From CAKSUT01 sp045542335 (lineage in GTDB: Bacteria; Bacillota; Clostridia; Oscillospirales; CAG-382): a stretch of 64,000 nt of DNA. The position numbers and the translations under genes were made by a program. Shown here one piece after another: positions 25,185 to 34,048 of this stretch (within the stretch, counting starts at the first letter, position 1; each line of letters starts with the position of its first letter). Location of the stretch: contig JAZQKV010000086.1 in the NCBI GenBank assembly GCA_045542335.1, forward strand, positions 72,562-136,561, read 5' to 3'. Under the pieces are notes generated by a model. It saw only the letters and a list, made by a program, of their open reading frames with translations, was not told the DNA's origin and made no database searches.

Positions 25185-26846
25185 ATGAAGTCATCAAATA
25201 AAGACATCGGCGAAAAGGTAGCAAAAATACCATCAGACGAAAAAAGAGTTATCATAATATACATCATTTTTCTCATTCTGTTTGCCATTGTAACTGCAAG
25301 GCTTTATATACTCGCAAGCGGAGGTGACGATGCGGCAAGCGTATTAAGCGGACAATATTCGCGTCGCCTTGAACTTGCCGAAAGAAGAGGTTACATTCTA
25401 TCCCGTGAGCTTATCCCGATTGGCTCCGACACAAAGCCTCACTATATCGCCGTTGTAACTCCAACCCCTTGCACCGATAAGTACACAGCCGCCGGAAAAC
25501 TATCCAATCACACACTTGAGAAAACCGCCGGTGAGCTGCGTGAGCTTTTCGCAAAGGGGCTTCCCTTTACAGTCACCGTTGACACGCCACTTTCGGGAAC
25601 TTGTGTGCGCACATATTCCTGTTATAAAACAAATCTCACCGAGGCAATTCACGCTACCGGCTATGTTTCAGGCGGCAAGGGTATGACAGGCTTACAGCGT
25701 TCCTTCGAGCCGCTTCTCGGCAAAGGCGGAGCTTTTTACGGCAGACTTTCAGCAAGTTATGGTGCAAACGCAGGCGGTCAAATACTTGATGGAACAGTTG
25801 CGCAAATATCAGACGAAAACTTTGGCAACATAAGCGGCATCATAACGACGCTGGACAAATCACTTCAACAATGTGTTGAACAGATTGCAGATGCGTATAT
25901 TTCAAGTGGTGCAATCGTGGTGCTGTCTGCGAAAGGAGAGGTGCTTGCAACGGTCTCTCGTCCGGTTTTTGACCCCAACCAGATCTCAAAATATCTTGAT
26001 TCTGAGAAAGGCGAGTTTGTGAACCGTGCACTTGAAAGTTTTGCGCCGGGCTCGGTGTTCAAAACTGTTGTTGCGGCGGCGGCTCTTTGCACAGACCTTT
26101 CTTTTTTTGAAAAAGAATACACCTGCGAGGGAAGTGTTGTTTTCGGAAATATGCGCCATCGCTGTCACAAGCCCGATGGTCACGGCACACTAACCATGAA
26201 AGATGCCTTTGCAATGTCGTGCAACTGCTATTTTATTATGCTTGGAACAGAAATCGGCATGGACAGAATTTTTGAAACAGCAAAAAAACTTGGCATCGGT
26301 TCTCAGGGAAAGCTTTACGGACTTGGCAGCTTTCACAGCACACTTCCGCAAAAAAGCCATTATCCTCCGTCGGAGGTTGCCAATAATGTCATTGGTCAAG
26401 GGCAAATGATGCTCTCGCCCATTGAAGCGGCGGAAATGATGCTTGCCTGCGCCACAGGAATCTTAAACGAACCATATATTGTAAAAGGGTTCACAGACGG
26501 CGTGTCAACCACTTTTCGCAAACAAAGCAACCAAACCCGGGTCCTTGACCCCCATGTTGTCAGCAAGCTGAAAGAACTTTTGGGTAGCTGCATATCAAAC
26601 GGAACAGGCTCGTCCGCCGCCCCCATTCATCTTACAGCCGGAGGAAAAACCGCAACTGCGCAAACAGGGCGTTATTCGGGTAAATCGGAACTTAATCACC
26701 TGTGGTTTGCCGGGGTATATCCGTTAGACACCCCTCAAATCGGAGTGGCTGTTGTAATGGATTTTTGCGAAGAAAACTCTGAAAACACAGAGCTTGCATT
26801 TCGTGCCATATGCGAGGAATACTGCTGCCTTGCACAGTTGCGGTAA
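25185..26846 (+). CDS. Class B penicillin-binding protein (transpeptidase)
   Basis: 553-aa peptidoglycan transpeptidase with one N-terminal membrane helix (about 25-43) and an extracytoplasmic part. The catalytic SxxK is S290-V-F-K293 (APGSVFKTV), SxN is in AMSCNCYF near 346, and the KTG-type triad is KTA in GGKTATAQTG near 488. No PASTA domain is seen. The dimerisation region is short. It resembles FtsI/PBP2-like enzymes of Clostridia; whether it serves division, elongation or sporulation is open, though spo0A follows on the same strand. GGAGG precedes the ATG. Confidence 0.92.
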   Translation: MKSSNKDIGEKVAKIPSDEKRVIIIYIIFLILFAIVTARLYILASGGDDAASVLSGQYSRRLELAERRGYILSRELIPIGSDTKPHYIAVVTPTPCTDKYTAAGKLSNHTLEKTAGELRELFAKGLPFTVTVDTPLSGTCVRTYSCYKTNLTEAIHATGYVSGGKGMTGLQRSFEPLLGKGGAFYGRLSASYGANAGGQILDGTVAQISDENFGNISGIITTLDKSLQQCVEQIADAYISSGAIVVLSAKGEVLATVSRPVFDPNQISKYLDSEKGEFVNRALESFAPGSVFKTVVAAAALCTDLSFFEKEYTCEGSVVFGNMRHRCHKPDGHGTLTMKDAFAMSCNCYFIMLGTEIGMDRIFETAKKLGIGSQGKLYGLGSFHSTLPQKSHYPPSEVANNVIGQGQMMLSPIEAAEMMLACATGILNEPYIVKGFTDGVSTTFRKQSNQTRVLDPHVVSKLKELLGSCISNGTGSSAAPIHLTAGGKTATAQTGRYSGKSELNHLWFAGVYPLDTPQIGVAVVMDFCEENSENTELAFRAICEEYCCLAQLR

Positions 26847-26894
26847 GTAAAAAACTCATAAAAACTTAATAACACCACATTTTTCGCCTTTATG

Positions 26895-26928
26895 CAAGAA
26901 AATATGAACTCGTTTTAATATTTTCTTG
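26895..26928. repeat. 11-bp inverted repeat after the PBP gene
   Basis: CAAGAAAATAT (26895-26905) and ATATTTTCTTG (26918-26928) form an AT-rich stem with a 12-nt loop, 49 nt past the PBP stop. It could be a weak terminator or a binding site. The rest of 26847-27036 shows nothing clear. Confidence 0.4.
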
Positions 26929-27036
26929 TAAAAATGTCAATAACTCACTTTTTGACCTCCCAAAACAGAGAAAAAAGCTCAAAATCATCATCGGGATTTT
27001 ACGGGAATAATTTCCGAAAACCTTCAGTGCCCAACA

Positions 27037-27063
27037 ATTCTCGACAATTGTTTCTGACAAAAT
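27037..27063 (-). promoter_or_regulatory. Two candidate 0A boxes upstream of spo0A
   Basis: On the minus strand TTGTCGAG (27040-27047) and TTTTGTCAGA (27054-27063) each match the Spo0A box core TGTCGAA at six of seven positions. They lie about 90-110 nt upstream of the predicted promoter, which would fit autoregulation by Spo0A. The match is short and could be chance. Confidence 0.35.
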
Positions 27064-27148
27064 TCAGCACGTTTTTGTGAGATGCAAACAAATCGGAAAA
27101 CGTTTTTTTGGCAATGCCTACGAAAATAGCTTTTCTTGTCCGAACACC

Positions 27149-27177
27149 TTGAAAAAGCGCAAGTTCCGTGATAAAAT
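27149..27177 (+). promoter_or_regulatory. Sigma-A-type promoter of spo0A
   Basis: TTGAAA (27149-27154), 17-nt spacer, TAAAAT (27172-27177), 80 nt before the ATG. No clear sigma-H promoter was found. Confidence 0.6.
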
Positions 27178-27257
27178 CAATACATCAAAGCAAAAACAAG
27201 CAAGCCGCATGACAAAAATCCCCTGCGGCAATGACATCTTTTGAAGGAGCAAAAAAC

Positions 27258-28082
27258 ATGACTATGACCATGACAACAATCAAAAGCACAACTTCCACAA
27301 TGACCTCTCCCATAAGAGTTTTCATTGCTGACAGCAATCACGAATACAGACGAGGACTTGTCGAATTTCTTCGCAGAAGCGGATTTGAAGCCGTTGGCGA
27401 AGCGGCAGACGGCGAAGAAGCTTTTAAAAGAATCAAAGCAAGCTCACCCGATGTTGTAATAACTGACCTCTGGCTCTCAAAGCTTGACGGCTCAAAACTC
27501 ATTTCAGAGATTATGGCAAGCGACATGACACCAAAGCCCGCTTTCATTGTGGCAACCGCCATAGGAAACGCAACAATGCTCGATGAGGCTCTTGAAGCAG
27601 GTGCATCCTTCTGCATCATGAAACCGGTTGATAACAAGGTTCTCGCCTCAAGGATTGAAAGGGTGTGCAGTAAAAATACAGCGGTGAGAAAAAACGATTT
27701 GTACCGTGACGCAAACGAAGATATTGAAACTCAAGTCACAAAAATCATCCACAAAATCGGTGTACCTGCCCATATCAAAGGCTATCAATACCTGCGCACC
27801 GCAATAATCCTTGCCGTTTCCGACAGCGAAATAATAAATTCCGTCACCAAAATTCTTTACCCCGGTATTGCCAAAAAATATGGCACAACGCCCTCAAGAG
27901 TTGAGCGTGCAATCCGCCATGCTATTGAAGTTGCCTGGGACAGGGGCGACGTTGAAACCCTCAACCGTTACTTTGGTTATACTGTGCAATCCTCTCGGGG
28001 AAAGCCCACAAATTCCGAGTTTATCGCCATTATCGCAGATCTGCTCCGACTCAAAAATAAAATTGCCGAAAAAGTTGGTTGA
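27258..28082 (+). CDS. spo0A: Sporulation master regulator Spo0A
   Basis: 274-aa response regulator that commits the cell to sporulation. The receiver domain starts near residue 18; the phosphoacceptor is Asp70 (VVITDLW), the switch Thr is in VATAIG and the Lys in IMKPVD. The C-terminal DNA-binding domain is very well kept: SRVERAIRHAIEVAWDRGD and SSRGKPTNSEFIAIIADLL. AAGGAG lies 8 nt before ATG 27258. Two oddities: a Met/Thr-rich N-terminal extension with four possible starts (27258, 27264, 27270, 27300), and IADSN where the acidic pocket normally reads ADDN. No spoIVB is found upstream, its usual neighbour. Confidence 0.95.
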   Translation: MTMTMTTIKSTTSTMTSPIRVFIADSNHEYRRGLVEFLRRSGFEAVGEAADGEEAFKRIKASSPDVVITDLWLSKLDGSKLISEIMASDMTPKPAFIVATAIGNATMLDEALEAGASFCIMKPVDNKVLASRIERVCSKNTAVRKNDLYRDANEDIETQVTKIIHKIGVPAHIKGYQYLRTAIILAVSDSEIINSVTKILYPGIAKKYGTTPSRVERAIRHAIEVAWDRGDVETLNRYFGYTVQSSRGKPTNSEFIAIIADLLRLKNKIAEKVG

Positions 28083-28136
28083 GCAACGCTTTTGTGACCG
28101 TTTTACACTTGCCCCCAACGTTTTCCTCCATATAGC

Positions 28137-28180
28137 AAAACTCCGGACGTGCCCTTTCGGCTCATCCGGAGTTTTACTAA
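28137..28180. terminator. Bidirectional terminator after spo0A
   Basis: AAAACTCCGGA (28137-28147) pairs perfectly with TCCGGAGTTTT (28165-28175). It also serves the convergent esterase gene. Confidence 0.9.
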
Positions 28181-28181
28181 A

Positions 28182-28997
28182 TCAGCTAAGTTTCATATAT
28201 TTCAACCATTTTGCCGAAGCTTCAACCCACGCTCTTGCGTGTTCAATTGCTTCGTTCATGGTGTTAACCTCGTCGGTACAAACCGAAAGCCCGTGTGCAC
28301 CGTGAGGATAAACGTGAAGCTCAAAGTCTATGTTATTTGCACGCAAAGCCTTTGCCATATCAAGACAGTTTTCAACGGCAACAATCTGGTCTGTTGCTGT
28401 GTGCCACATGAAAATCGGGCAGGTCTTTTCACTTACATGCAGATGATTTGAGAAATACTCAAGCATTGCTGCGTCAGGCTCTGCCACACCCGATAATAAG
28501 CAAAACCAATCCTTATGATACTCTGCCGAAACAGGTGCATAAGCAAGTATTGCCGAATCAGGCTTGATGTCGTCATTTTTTTCGTTGACAACAGCAGAAA
28601 GCTCAGGTGTATGCCATCTTGTAGAGATAAGTCCTGCGAGGTGTGCCCCTGCAGAAAAACCTATAACGCTTATTTTTTCGGGATTCACAAATAGCCTTTC
28701 GCAATTCTTCCTTACATATGCAATCGCCTTTGCCGCATCCTTCAACGGCTTGAAAAATCCCTTTTCGTCAAGAATATCGGGAGTGAGCGTGTAAAAAAGA
28801 ACAAATACATTAAATCCATGTGCAAGATATTCCTTTGCCACAGGCTCTGCTTCCCTCTTCGAAAGATGCTGATATGCGCCGCCGGGGAATATCAGCATGG
28901 CAGGTCTTCCGCCATCGGGACATTTTCTGTCGCTGATATATTCGTCTATCCAAACCTTGTCATTATCGGGATAAAGATAAGTTCTTGTGCAAATCAT
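28182..28997 (-). CDS. Alpha/beta-hydrolase, carbohydrate-esterase-like
   Basis: 271-aa hydrolase. The oxyanion motif FPGGAYQHLS is near residue 45, the nucleophile elbow GFSAG near 113 and the catalytic His in HPHG-like YPHGAHGLS near 245. It is similar in build to BD-FAE/acetyl-xylan-esterase-like enzymes, which deacetylate plant polysaccharides or oligosaccharides. There is no signal peptide, so imported oligosaccharides are the likely substrates. GGAG precedes the ATG. It stands between spo0A and an AraC regulator on the same strand. Confidence 0.85.
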   Translation of the reverse strand: MICTRTYLYPDNDKVWIDEYISDRKCPDGGRPAMLIFPGGAYQHLSKREAEPVAKEYLAHGFNVFVLFYTLTPDILDEKGFFKPLKDAAKAIAYVRKNCERLFVNPEKISVIGFSAGAHLAGLISTRWHTPELSAVVNEKNDDIKPDSAILAYAPVSAEYHKDWFCLLSGVAEPDAAMLEYFSNHLHVSEKTCPIFMWHTATDQIVAVENCLDMAKALRANNIDFELHVYPHGAHGLSVCTDEVNTMNEAIEHARAWVEASAKWLKYMKLS

Positions 28998-29100
28998 TCT
29001 TTCTTCTCCTTTTTTTAATGTTTCTCAGTTCACATATTATTATAGTGCCGCAAAGTCCCTTTTTCAACGCCCAAAAATAAACATTGTGTAAAAACAGAGG

Positions 29101-29913
29101 TCAAAGCGCATTTTGCTGATAAACTGTCGGAGAAACTCCAACGCTTTTCTTAAAAACACGGCTAAAATAGTAAACACTTTCAAAGCCAAGCATTGCGGAA
29201 ATTTCCGAAATACTGCATTCTCCGTCCGAAAGAAGAATTTTTGCTTTTTCGATACGCAAACGATTACGATAGCTTATCGGCGTGTCCCCGATTTCACGCT
29301 TGAAAAGTCGGAAAAAGTGCGGTTCACTCAGATAACACATATCTGCAAGAGCCTTTACGTCAACTTCCTCTGCGTAGTGCTTTTCAATATGATCAATTGC
29401 GGCAAATATCCTGCCATATTCGGGGTTTGACTTTTCGTCATTGATGATTTTACCGACAGCCGTTAAAAAATCGCACAAAAGTGAAGTGCTTTTAAAAATA
29501 TTACTTTTTGACATTGTGGTTTTGATAAGCTCTCTGCAAATGTCAAACATCGCCTGCCTTGCCGCATATGTCACAACCGCAGGTCCTGTCCCGAAAACAA
29601 TCTCCTCTCCGTCGGAAATATCTCTCAGAACAAAAGAAACTCTGTAAAATGAAAACCCGTGCTCCGTCACGCTCACTCGATGCACCGATCCCTTGGGAAG
29701 ATATATAAGACTTCCATTTGAAAGCTCTGCCTCCCCATCTGTCCATTCATAGCGACAACCACCCTTGTCAATAAGCAAGAATCCGTTGAGAATTCGTCCT
29801 GAATGTGCCTTGCTCATTATGAGGCTCTGCCAGGTGGGAGTCTGATATATAACAGAAATATCTGATATTGAAAAGTCATATTGTGAAATTTCAGAAAAAT
29901 CAATAATTTTCAT
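29101..29913 (-). CDS. AraC-family transcriptional regulator
   Basis: 270-aa regulator with an N-terminal cupin-like half (SLIYLPKGSVHRVSVTEHG) and the C-terminal double HTH (DVKALADMCYLSEPHFFRLF, SISEISAMLGFESVYYFSRVF, then VGVSPTVYR-type end). ATG 29913 has GGAG at 10 nt; an in-frame ATG at 29931 is less well placed. It is divergent from the ferredoxin-flavoprotein operon and upstream of the esterase gene. Confidence 0.9.
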   Translation of the reverse strand: MKIIDFSEISQYDFSISDISVIYQTPTWQSLIMSKAHSGRILNGFLLIDKGGCRYEWTDGEAELSNGSLIYLPKGSVHRVSVTEHGFSFYRVSFVLRDISDGEEIVFGTGPAVVTYAARQAMFDICRELIKTTMSKSNIFKSTSLLCDFLTAVGKIINDEKSNPEYGRIFAAIDHIEKHYAEEVDVKALADMCYLSEPHFFRLFKREIGDTPISYRNRLRIEKAKILLSDGECSISEISAMLGFESVYYFSRVFKKSVGVSPTVYQQNAL

Positions 29914-30036
29914 GTCCTTGTTTCTCCGCATCGCAATTGATAGTTTTTTCGGATACAGTTATATATTATCACGTTTTTCAGCCTTTGTCAAGGTACTTTA
30001 TGATAGTTTTGTGCAAATAAGAGTTAGTTTTCTGTA

Positions 30037-30065
30037 TTTACAAAAGGCAAACAAAGTAGTAAAAT
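30037..30065 (+). promoter_or_regulatory. Sigma-A promoter of the ferredoxin operon
   Basis: TTTACA (30037-30042), 17-nt spacer, TAAAAT (30060-30065), 33 nt before the start codon. Confidence 0.6.
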
Positions 30066-30097
30066 ACAGTAAAGAAAACAGCGAAAGGAAAAACGTC

Positions 30098-30286
30098 ATG
30101 AAAACAGTTTACAGAGTGGACGGCGGTTGTCAGCTTTGCCTCATGTGCGTCTATCAGTGCCCCGCAAAAGCAATTGACATAATTGAAGACGTTTCAACCG
30201 TCATCGACGAGGACAAATGCCTTGGTTGCGGCAAATGCGCTTCTATCTGCCAATCGGAAGTCATTATAAAGGTAGAAAAGGAATAA
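30098..30286 (+). CDS. Small 2[4Fe-4S] ferredoxin
   Basis: 62-aa clostridial-type ferredoxin. Two complete cluster motifs are present: CQLCLMCVYQCP and CLGCGKCASIC. It carries single electrons in the cytoplasm. AAAGGAA lies before ATG 30098; a long in-frame stretch upstream is not ferredoxin-like. It precedes the flavoprotein gene by 39 nt and is probably its electron partner. Confidence 0.92.
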   Translation: MKTVYRVDGGCQLCLMCVYQCPAKAIDIIEDVSTVIDEDKCLGCGKCASICQSEVIIKVEKE

Positions 30287-30325
30287 ATCACCATTTCACA
30301 TAACAACAGAAAGGAAGAAATCATC

Positions 30326-31831
30326 ATGAAAAAATATGATCTTCAGAACGGACATATCATAAGCGAAAGTGAAAGTATACCCGTTTACGGCGAATATGAC
30401 GTTGTTGTAGCAGGCGGTGGCATGGCAGGTGTCGGTGCGGCTCTTGCAGCAGCAAAAAATGGCGCAAAGACAATCATTATAGAAAACACCTCTGCCCTTG
30501 GTGGACTTGTGACAATGGGTATTGTAAACATTCCCCTTGACTTTGTTTCAGGCGTTGGCAGAGAGTTTTTTGACAGGCTTGCAGAAATGGGCGGACTCAG
30601 AAACACAAACTCCGACCCCGAAAAGCATAAGCTTCTTTTTGACAGAATGGTTAAGGAATACGGCGTTGATATCCTGCTTGTTACCCCCATCATCGACACA
30701 ATAATGGACGGCAACGATGTAAAGGGCGCAATCATCCACACAAAAATGGGCAAGAAAGCCGTTCTCGGCAAAACCTTTGTTGATGCAACAGGCGACAGTG
30801 ACCTTGTTTTCTTCGGCGGCGGTGAAACCATGACAGGCAGACCCGAAGACGGAATGTCCATGGGATGCTCCCTTGAATTTGTGCTTGGTGGTGTTGACTT
30901 TGGCAAATACAATAAGAGTGAGCTTAAAAAGACCGACCCCAAATGGATAAAGACAATCGCAAAGGCTCTTGAGGACGGAACTCTTCCCTACGACATCGAC
31001 AACCATCTCAACTGGATGACACACATCCCCTCCCGTCCCCAGAACTGCTGTAAGGACGAGGTGAGTATCTGCTTTGCACACTCAAGAAACTGCTATCCAA
31101 CCTCCAATGACGACCTCACAAGAATGTACATTGAGGGCAGAGAGCAGGCGGCAATCCTCACGGATTTCATCCGCAACACAATCCCCGGCTTTGAAGACTG
31201 CTACCTCAGCTACACAGGCTCACTCCTCGGCGTTCGTGAGTCAAGAAGAATTGTCGGTGAATACATTTTCACAGGCTCCGACATTGCCTACGCAAGAAAG
31301 CAGGACGATGTTATCGCAATCAGCCAGCATGGCTTCGACCTCCATGGCTTCAAGGTTTCGGGCAATATGAAATGGTTCAAGGGCAAGCTTCCCGATGGCA
31401 GAGATGCATATATTGCAAATCGTGCCGGCTGGGGCTCACAGCTTCCTCCCGACGACGGACTTCCCAGAGTCAACATGAAAGAGCTTATCCCAGACGGAGA
31501 ATTCTATTATGAAATCCCGTTCCGCAGCCTTGTCCCGATTCGTCTTAACAATGTTCTTGCGGCAGGCAGAAACATTTCCGCAGATATTGCAGGTCAATCC
31601 GGCACACGTCTTATCATGTGCTGCATGACACTCGGCGAGGCGGCAGGAACAGCTTGCGCCCTTGCTGTCAAGAATAATGTCCAGGTGAGAAATGTTGATG
31701 TTGCCGAGCTTCAGAGAACGCTTGATGCAAACGGCGTAAATATTGCACAGAGCTTCAGAAAAATCCCTGCACTTGAAGGAAATCAGAAAAGTGCTTTCGG
31801 CGGTATCCACTATATAAATACAAACAACTGA
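30326..31831 (+). CDS. FAD-dependent oxidoreductase (FAD_oxidored family)
   Basis: 501-aa flavoprotein. The dinucleotide-binding motif is AGGGMAGVGAALAAA near residue 30 with the acidic strand end IIIENTSALGG. KTFVDATGDSD and a C-terminal VLAAGRNISAD/LGEAAGTACALA pair complete the FAD fold. This family includes enzymes found in polysaccharide and sugar catabolic loci, often of unknown substrate. Its cotranscription with a ferredoxin suggests ferredoxin-linked oxidation or reduction. AAAGGAAG precedes the ATG. Confidence 0.88.
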   Translation: MKKYDLQNGHIISESESIPVYGEYDVVVAGGGMAGVGAALAAAKNGAKTIIIENTSALGGLVTMGIVNIPLDFVSGVGREFFDRLAEMGGLRNTNSDPEKHKLLFDRMVKEYGVDILLVTPIIDTIMDGNDVKGAIIHTKMGKKAVLGKTFVDATGDSDLVFFGGGETMTGRPEDGMSMGCSLEFVLGGVDFGKYNKSELKKTDPKWIKTIAKALEDGTLPYDIDNHLNWMTHIPSRPQNCCKDEVSICFAHSRNCYPTSNDDLTRMYIEGREQAAILTDFIRNTIPGFEDCYLSYTGSLLGVRESRRIVGEYIFTGSDIAYARKQDDVIAISQHGFDLHGFKVSGNMKWFKGKLPDGRDAYIANRAGWGSQLPPDDGLPRVNMKELIPDGEFYYEIPFRSLVPIRLNNVLAAGRNISADIAGQSGTRLIMCCMTLGEAAGTACALAVKNNVQVRNVDVAELQRTLDANGVNIAQSFRKIPALEGNQKSAFGGIHYINTNN

Positions 31832-31934
31832 TAACTCCCTTACAAGTATCAGAATGTGTCGCATCAATGTGATAAATTTACACATTTACCCGACACTTTT
31901 CACAACCTCAAAACATATTTGTGGTATATTCTTC

Positions 31935-31957
31935 GGGACGGCGTAAAACTCCGTCCC
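31935..31957. repeat. GC-rich hairpin between the flavoprotein and hydrolase genes
   Basis: GGGACGG (31935-31941) pairs with CCGTCCC (31951-31957). No T-run follows, so it is not a standard terminator. The left arm lies in a 22-nt sequence that recurs near 58478. Confidence 0.4.
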
Positions 31958-31984
31958 ATAAGCTTATTTCAAGGAAGTGTTTTT

Positions 31985-33490
31985 ATGACAGATAACCGTT
32001 TTTCATATGCAACGCCGGAAAGCTGCGGCATATCGTCTGCAAAGCTCGAAAAGATGCTTCGCAAATTTGACGATCACGGATTTGCGACTCACAGTATTCT
32101 CATGGCAAAAGGTGACAGGATTTTTCTTGATGCCTATTGGCATCCGTTCAACTCCGAAACTCATCACCGCATGAATTCTGTCACAAAATCCTTTGTTGGA
32201 ATTGCAATAGGACTGCTTGAAGAAGAAGGCAGAATCAGCCTTAACGACAAGGTGAGCAAATATTTTCCCGACGAATGTCCTGCTGACCTTGATGGCTACA
32301 CCAAAGACCTCACAATCCGGAATCTTCTTGAAATGAGAACAACCTCTCTCGGCAGAGGCGGTCATTGGGTGCGTGACGGCATACTTGACAGAAAAGTACC
32401 GTGGTTTATAAGTCCCGCACAGCGTCCTCGTGACACATTGTTCCACTATGACAGCACAGGTAGCTTCATGCTGTGCGTAATTGTGGAAAGGCTCACGGGA
32501 AAAACCTTTGTTGAATATCTCATGGACAAAATGCTTCGGAAAATCGGTTTTTCGGAAAAAACCGAATGCATCAAAGGACCCGACGGATATTCCTGGGGCG
32601 ATTCAGGACTTTTGTGTCGTCCCCACGATCTGCTTGCATTTGCACAGCTTATAAATAACGGCGGCGTGTGGAAAAGCGAGCGTCTTATGAACGAGGAGTT
32701 TTTGCGCAAGGCAGTTTCAAAAATTTCCGACACCTGCGAAAAAGGCACAAGAAGCTGTGATGACGACGGATATGGCTATCAGATATGGCGTTATTACAAT
32801 GGTGAAGGCTTTATGTTCCTTGGTGCAGGGGATCAGATAATGGTTTGTATTCCTGACAAAGACTTTTATTTCGTATGCACAGGCGACAACCAGGAACACC
32901 CACAGGCAAGAGCAATTATATGCGACACTCTCACATACGACATTATCAATGAGCTTTCCGACACCCCACTTCCCGAAGATGAAAAGGCTCTCTGCTCTCT
33001 TAACGAATACACAAGCAGCCTTAAGCTTTGCCATATCAGAGGAAACACATCCTCCCATGCTGCAAAGGTTGTAAATAAAAAGACTTACACTCTTTCTGAG
33101 AACAAAATGGGCATAAAGTGGTTCAAGCTCCGCCTTGACGAGCAAAACAAAAAAGGCATCTTTGAATACGAAAATGCCCAGGGACACAAAGAGCTTGAAT
33201 TCGGTCTTTGCGAAAATGTGCTCACAGAGTTTCCCGAAGAGGGTTACCCCAAGATGCAGATGAATGTTCCTGCTCCGGGAAACAAATATCCCTGCGCAAG
33301 CTCAGGAGCGTGGCTCGAAGAAAGAAAGCTCGGTATAAGAGTGATGATGACGGGCGACCATCTTGGCGGTCTGTTTATCACGATTGGCTTTTCTGATGAC
33401 TATTCCGAGGTTGGTATGTATATGCACAAAAACACTAATTGCTTCCTGCACACATACGCCGGATATGCCGGCGGAACGCTTGCAGACTAA
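31985..33490 (+). CDS. Serine hydrolase, class C beta-lactamase-like
   Basis: 501-aa protein. The first ~320 residues have the penicillin-binding/AmpC fold: Ser65-V-T-K68 (MNSVTKSF), a YxN-like YDSTG near 156 and conserved LLEMRTTSL before it. The remaining ~180 residues form a C-terminal beta-rich domain of unknown role. There is no signal peptide, so it is more likely an intracellular esterase or peptidase than a true beta-lactamase. ATG 31985 is chosen for AAGGAAG at good spacing; about 43 in-frame codons upstream run through intergenic sequence with a hairpin. It lies downstream of the ferredoxin-flavoprotein pair. Confidence 0.85.
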   Translation: MTDNRFSYATPESCGISSAKLEKMLRKFDDHGFATHSILMAKGDRIFLDAYWHPFNSETHHRMNSVTKSFVGIAIGLLEEEGRISLNDKVSKYFPDECPADLDGYTKDLTIRNLLEMRTTSLGRGGHWVRDGILDRKVPWFISPAQRPRDTLFHYDSTGSFMLCVIVERLTGKTFVEYLMDKMLRKIGFSEKTECIKGPDGYSWGDSGLLCRPHDLLAFAQLINNGGVWKSERLMNEEFLRKAVSKISDTCEKGTRSCDDDGYGYQIWRYYNGEGFMFLGAGDQIMVCIPDKDFYFVCTGDNQEHPQARAIICDTLTYDIINELSDTPLPEDEKALCSLNEYTSSLKLCHIRGNTSSHAAKVVNKKTYTLSENKMGIKWFKLRLDEQNKKGIFEYENAQGHKELEFGLCENVLTEFPEEGYPKMQMNVPAPGNKYPCASSGAWLEERKLGIRVMMTGDHLGGLFITIGFSDDYSEVGMYMHKNTNCFLHTYAGYAGGTLAD

Positions 33491-33515
33491 ACTATCTTGC
33501 AACAAAGAAAAATAT

Positions 33516-33554
33516 AGCTGTGCTTTCCCTGCGGGACGGCACAGCTTTTTCTTT
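33516..33554 (+). terminator. Terminator of the serine hydrolase gene
   Basis: AGCTGTGC (33516-33523) pairs with GCACAGCT (33539-33546), followed by TTTTTC. Confidence 0.85.
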
Positions 33555-33650
33555 CACATTCCATTACATTTTTGCAAAATAAGGAAATCCCTCATTGACA
33601 AATCACCCGTTCAAATGCTATGCTTTAAGATATACTTTGCTAAAAATATA

Positions 33651-33690
33651 ATTGCGGTTCTCATCATGTGCATGAGAACCGCAATTTTTC
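33651..33690. terminator. Second, bidirectional terminator
   Basis: A 14-bp perfect stem (33651-33664 with 33672-33685) with a 7-nt loop and T-run. It ends the leftward vanY operon and backs up the rightward terminator at 33516. Confidence 0.88.
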
Positions 33691-34033
33691 ATCTGTAATA
33701 CTTATAATAAGCCGTTATCGACCGTTCTTCGCCTGTTTCAAGGTCAATTCCCGTGAGGACAAGTCCCTCCAAACTAAGCAACTCCCACATCGAAGTATCC
33801 GCAATTTTGCCTCTGAATTTTGTTTCGATTCCGCACACAAGAGCAATTTCATCGCCACAGGGAAGAATGTTTATATGTCCCTCCCTGCCGATAATTTCCT
33901 CAATTCCGTCAACACGCTTGGTTATGTATTTTATATGTCTGCCGTCAAGCCTCTTTGCCATTTCCATGCGGAAAGCAGGACTGTTTTCATCTTTGTTGGC
34001 AAAATGTTGTCTGATTTTTTCAATTATGCCCAC
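33689..34033 (-). CDS. Conserved-looking hypothetical protein
   Basis: 114-aa soluble protein starting at GTG 34033, with GGAGG 9 nt upstream. The N-terminal half is charged and helical (IEKIRQHFANKDE, FRMEMAKRLDGRH). The rest looks like a small beta-barrel (HINILPCGDEIALVCG, LSLEGLVLTGIDLETGEERSITAYY). The family is not recognised. It follows the VanY-type gene by 15 nt, so the two are probably translated from one message. Confidence 0.7.
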   Translation of the reverse strand: MGIIEKIRQHFANKDENSPAFRMEMAKRLDGRHIKYITKRVDGIEEIIGREGHINILPCGDEIALVCGIETKFRGKIADTSMWELLSLEGLVLTGIDLETGEERSITAYYKYYR

Positions 34034-34048
34034 TTTTAAAAACCTCCC

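Noticed and set aside
32000..33490. Reading the serine hydrolase as an antibiotic-resistance beta-lactamase
   Set aside because: It has no signal peptide, an extra C-terminal domain and a YDS in place of the usual YxN; an esterase or peptidase role fits better.
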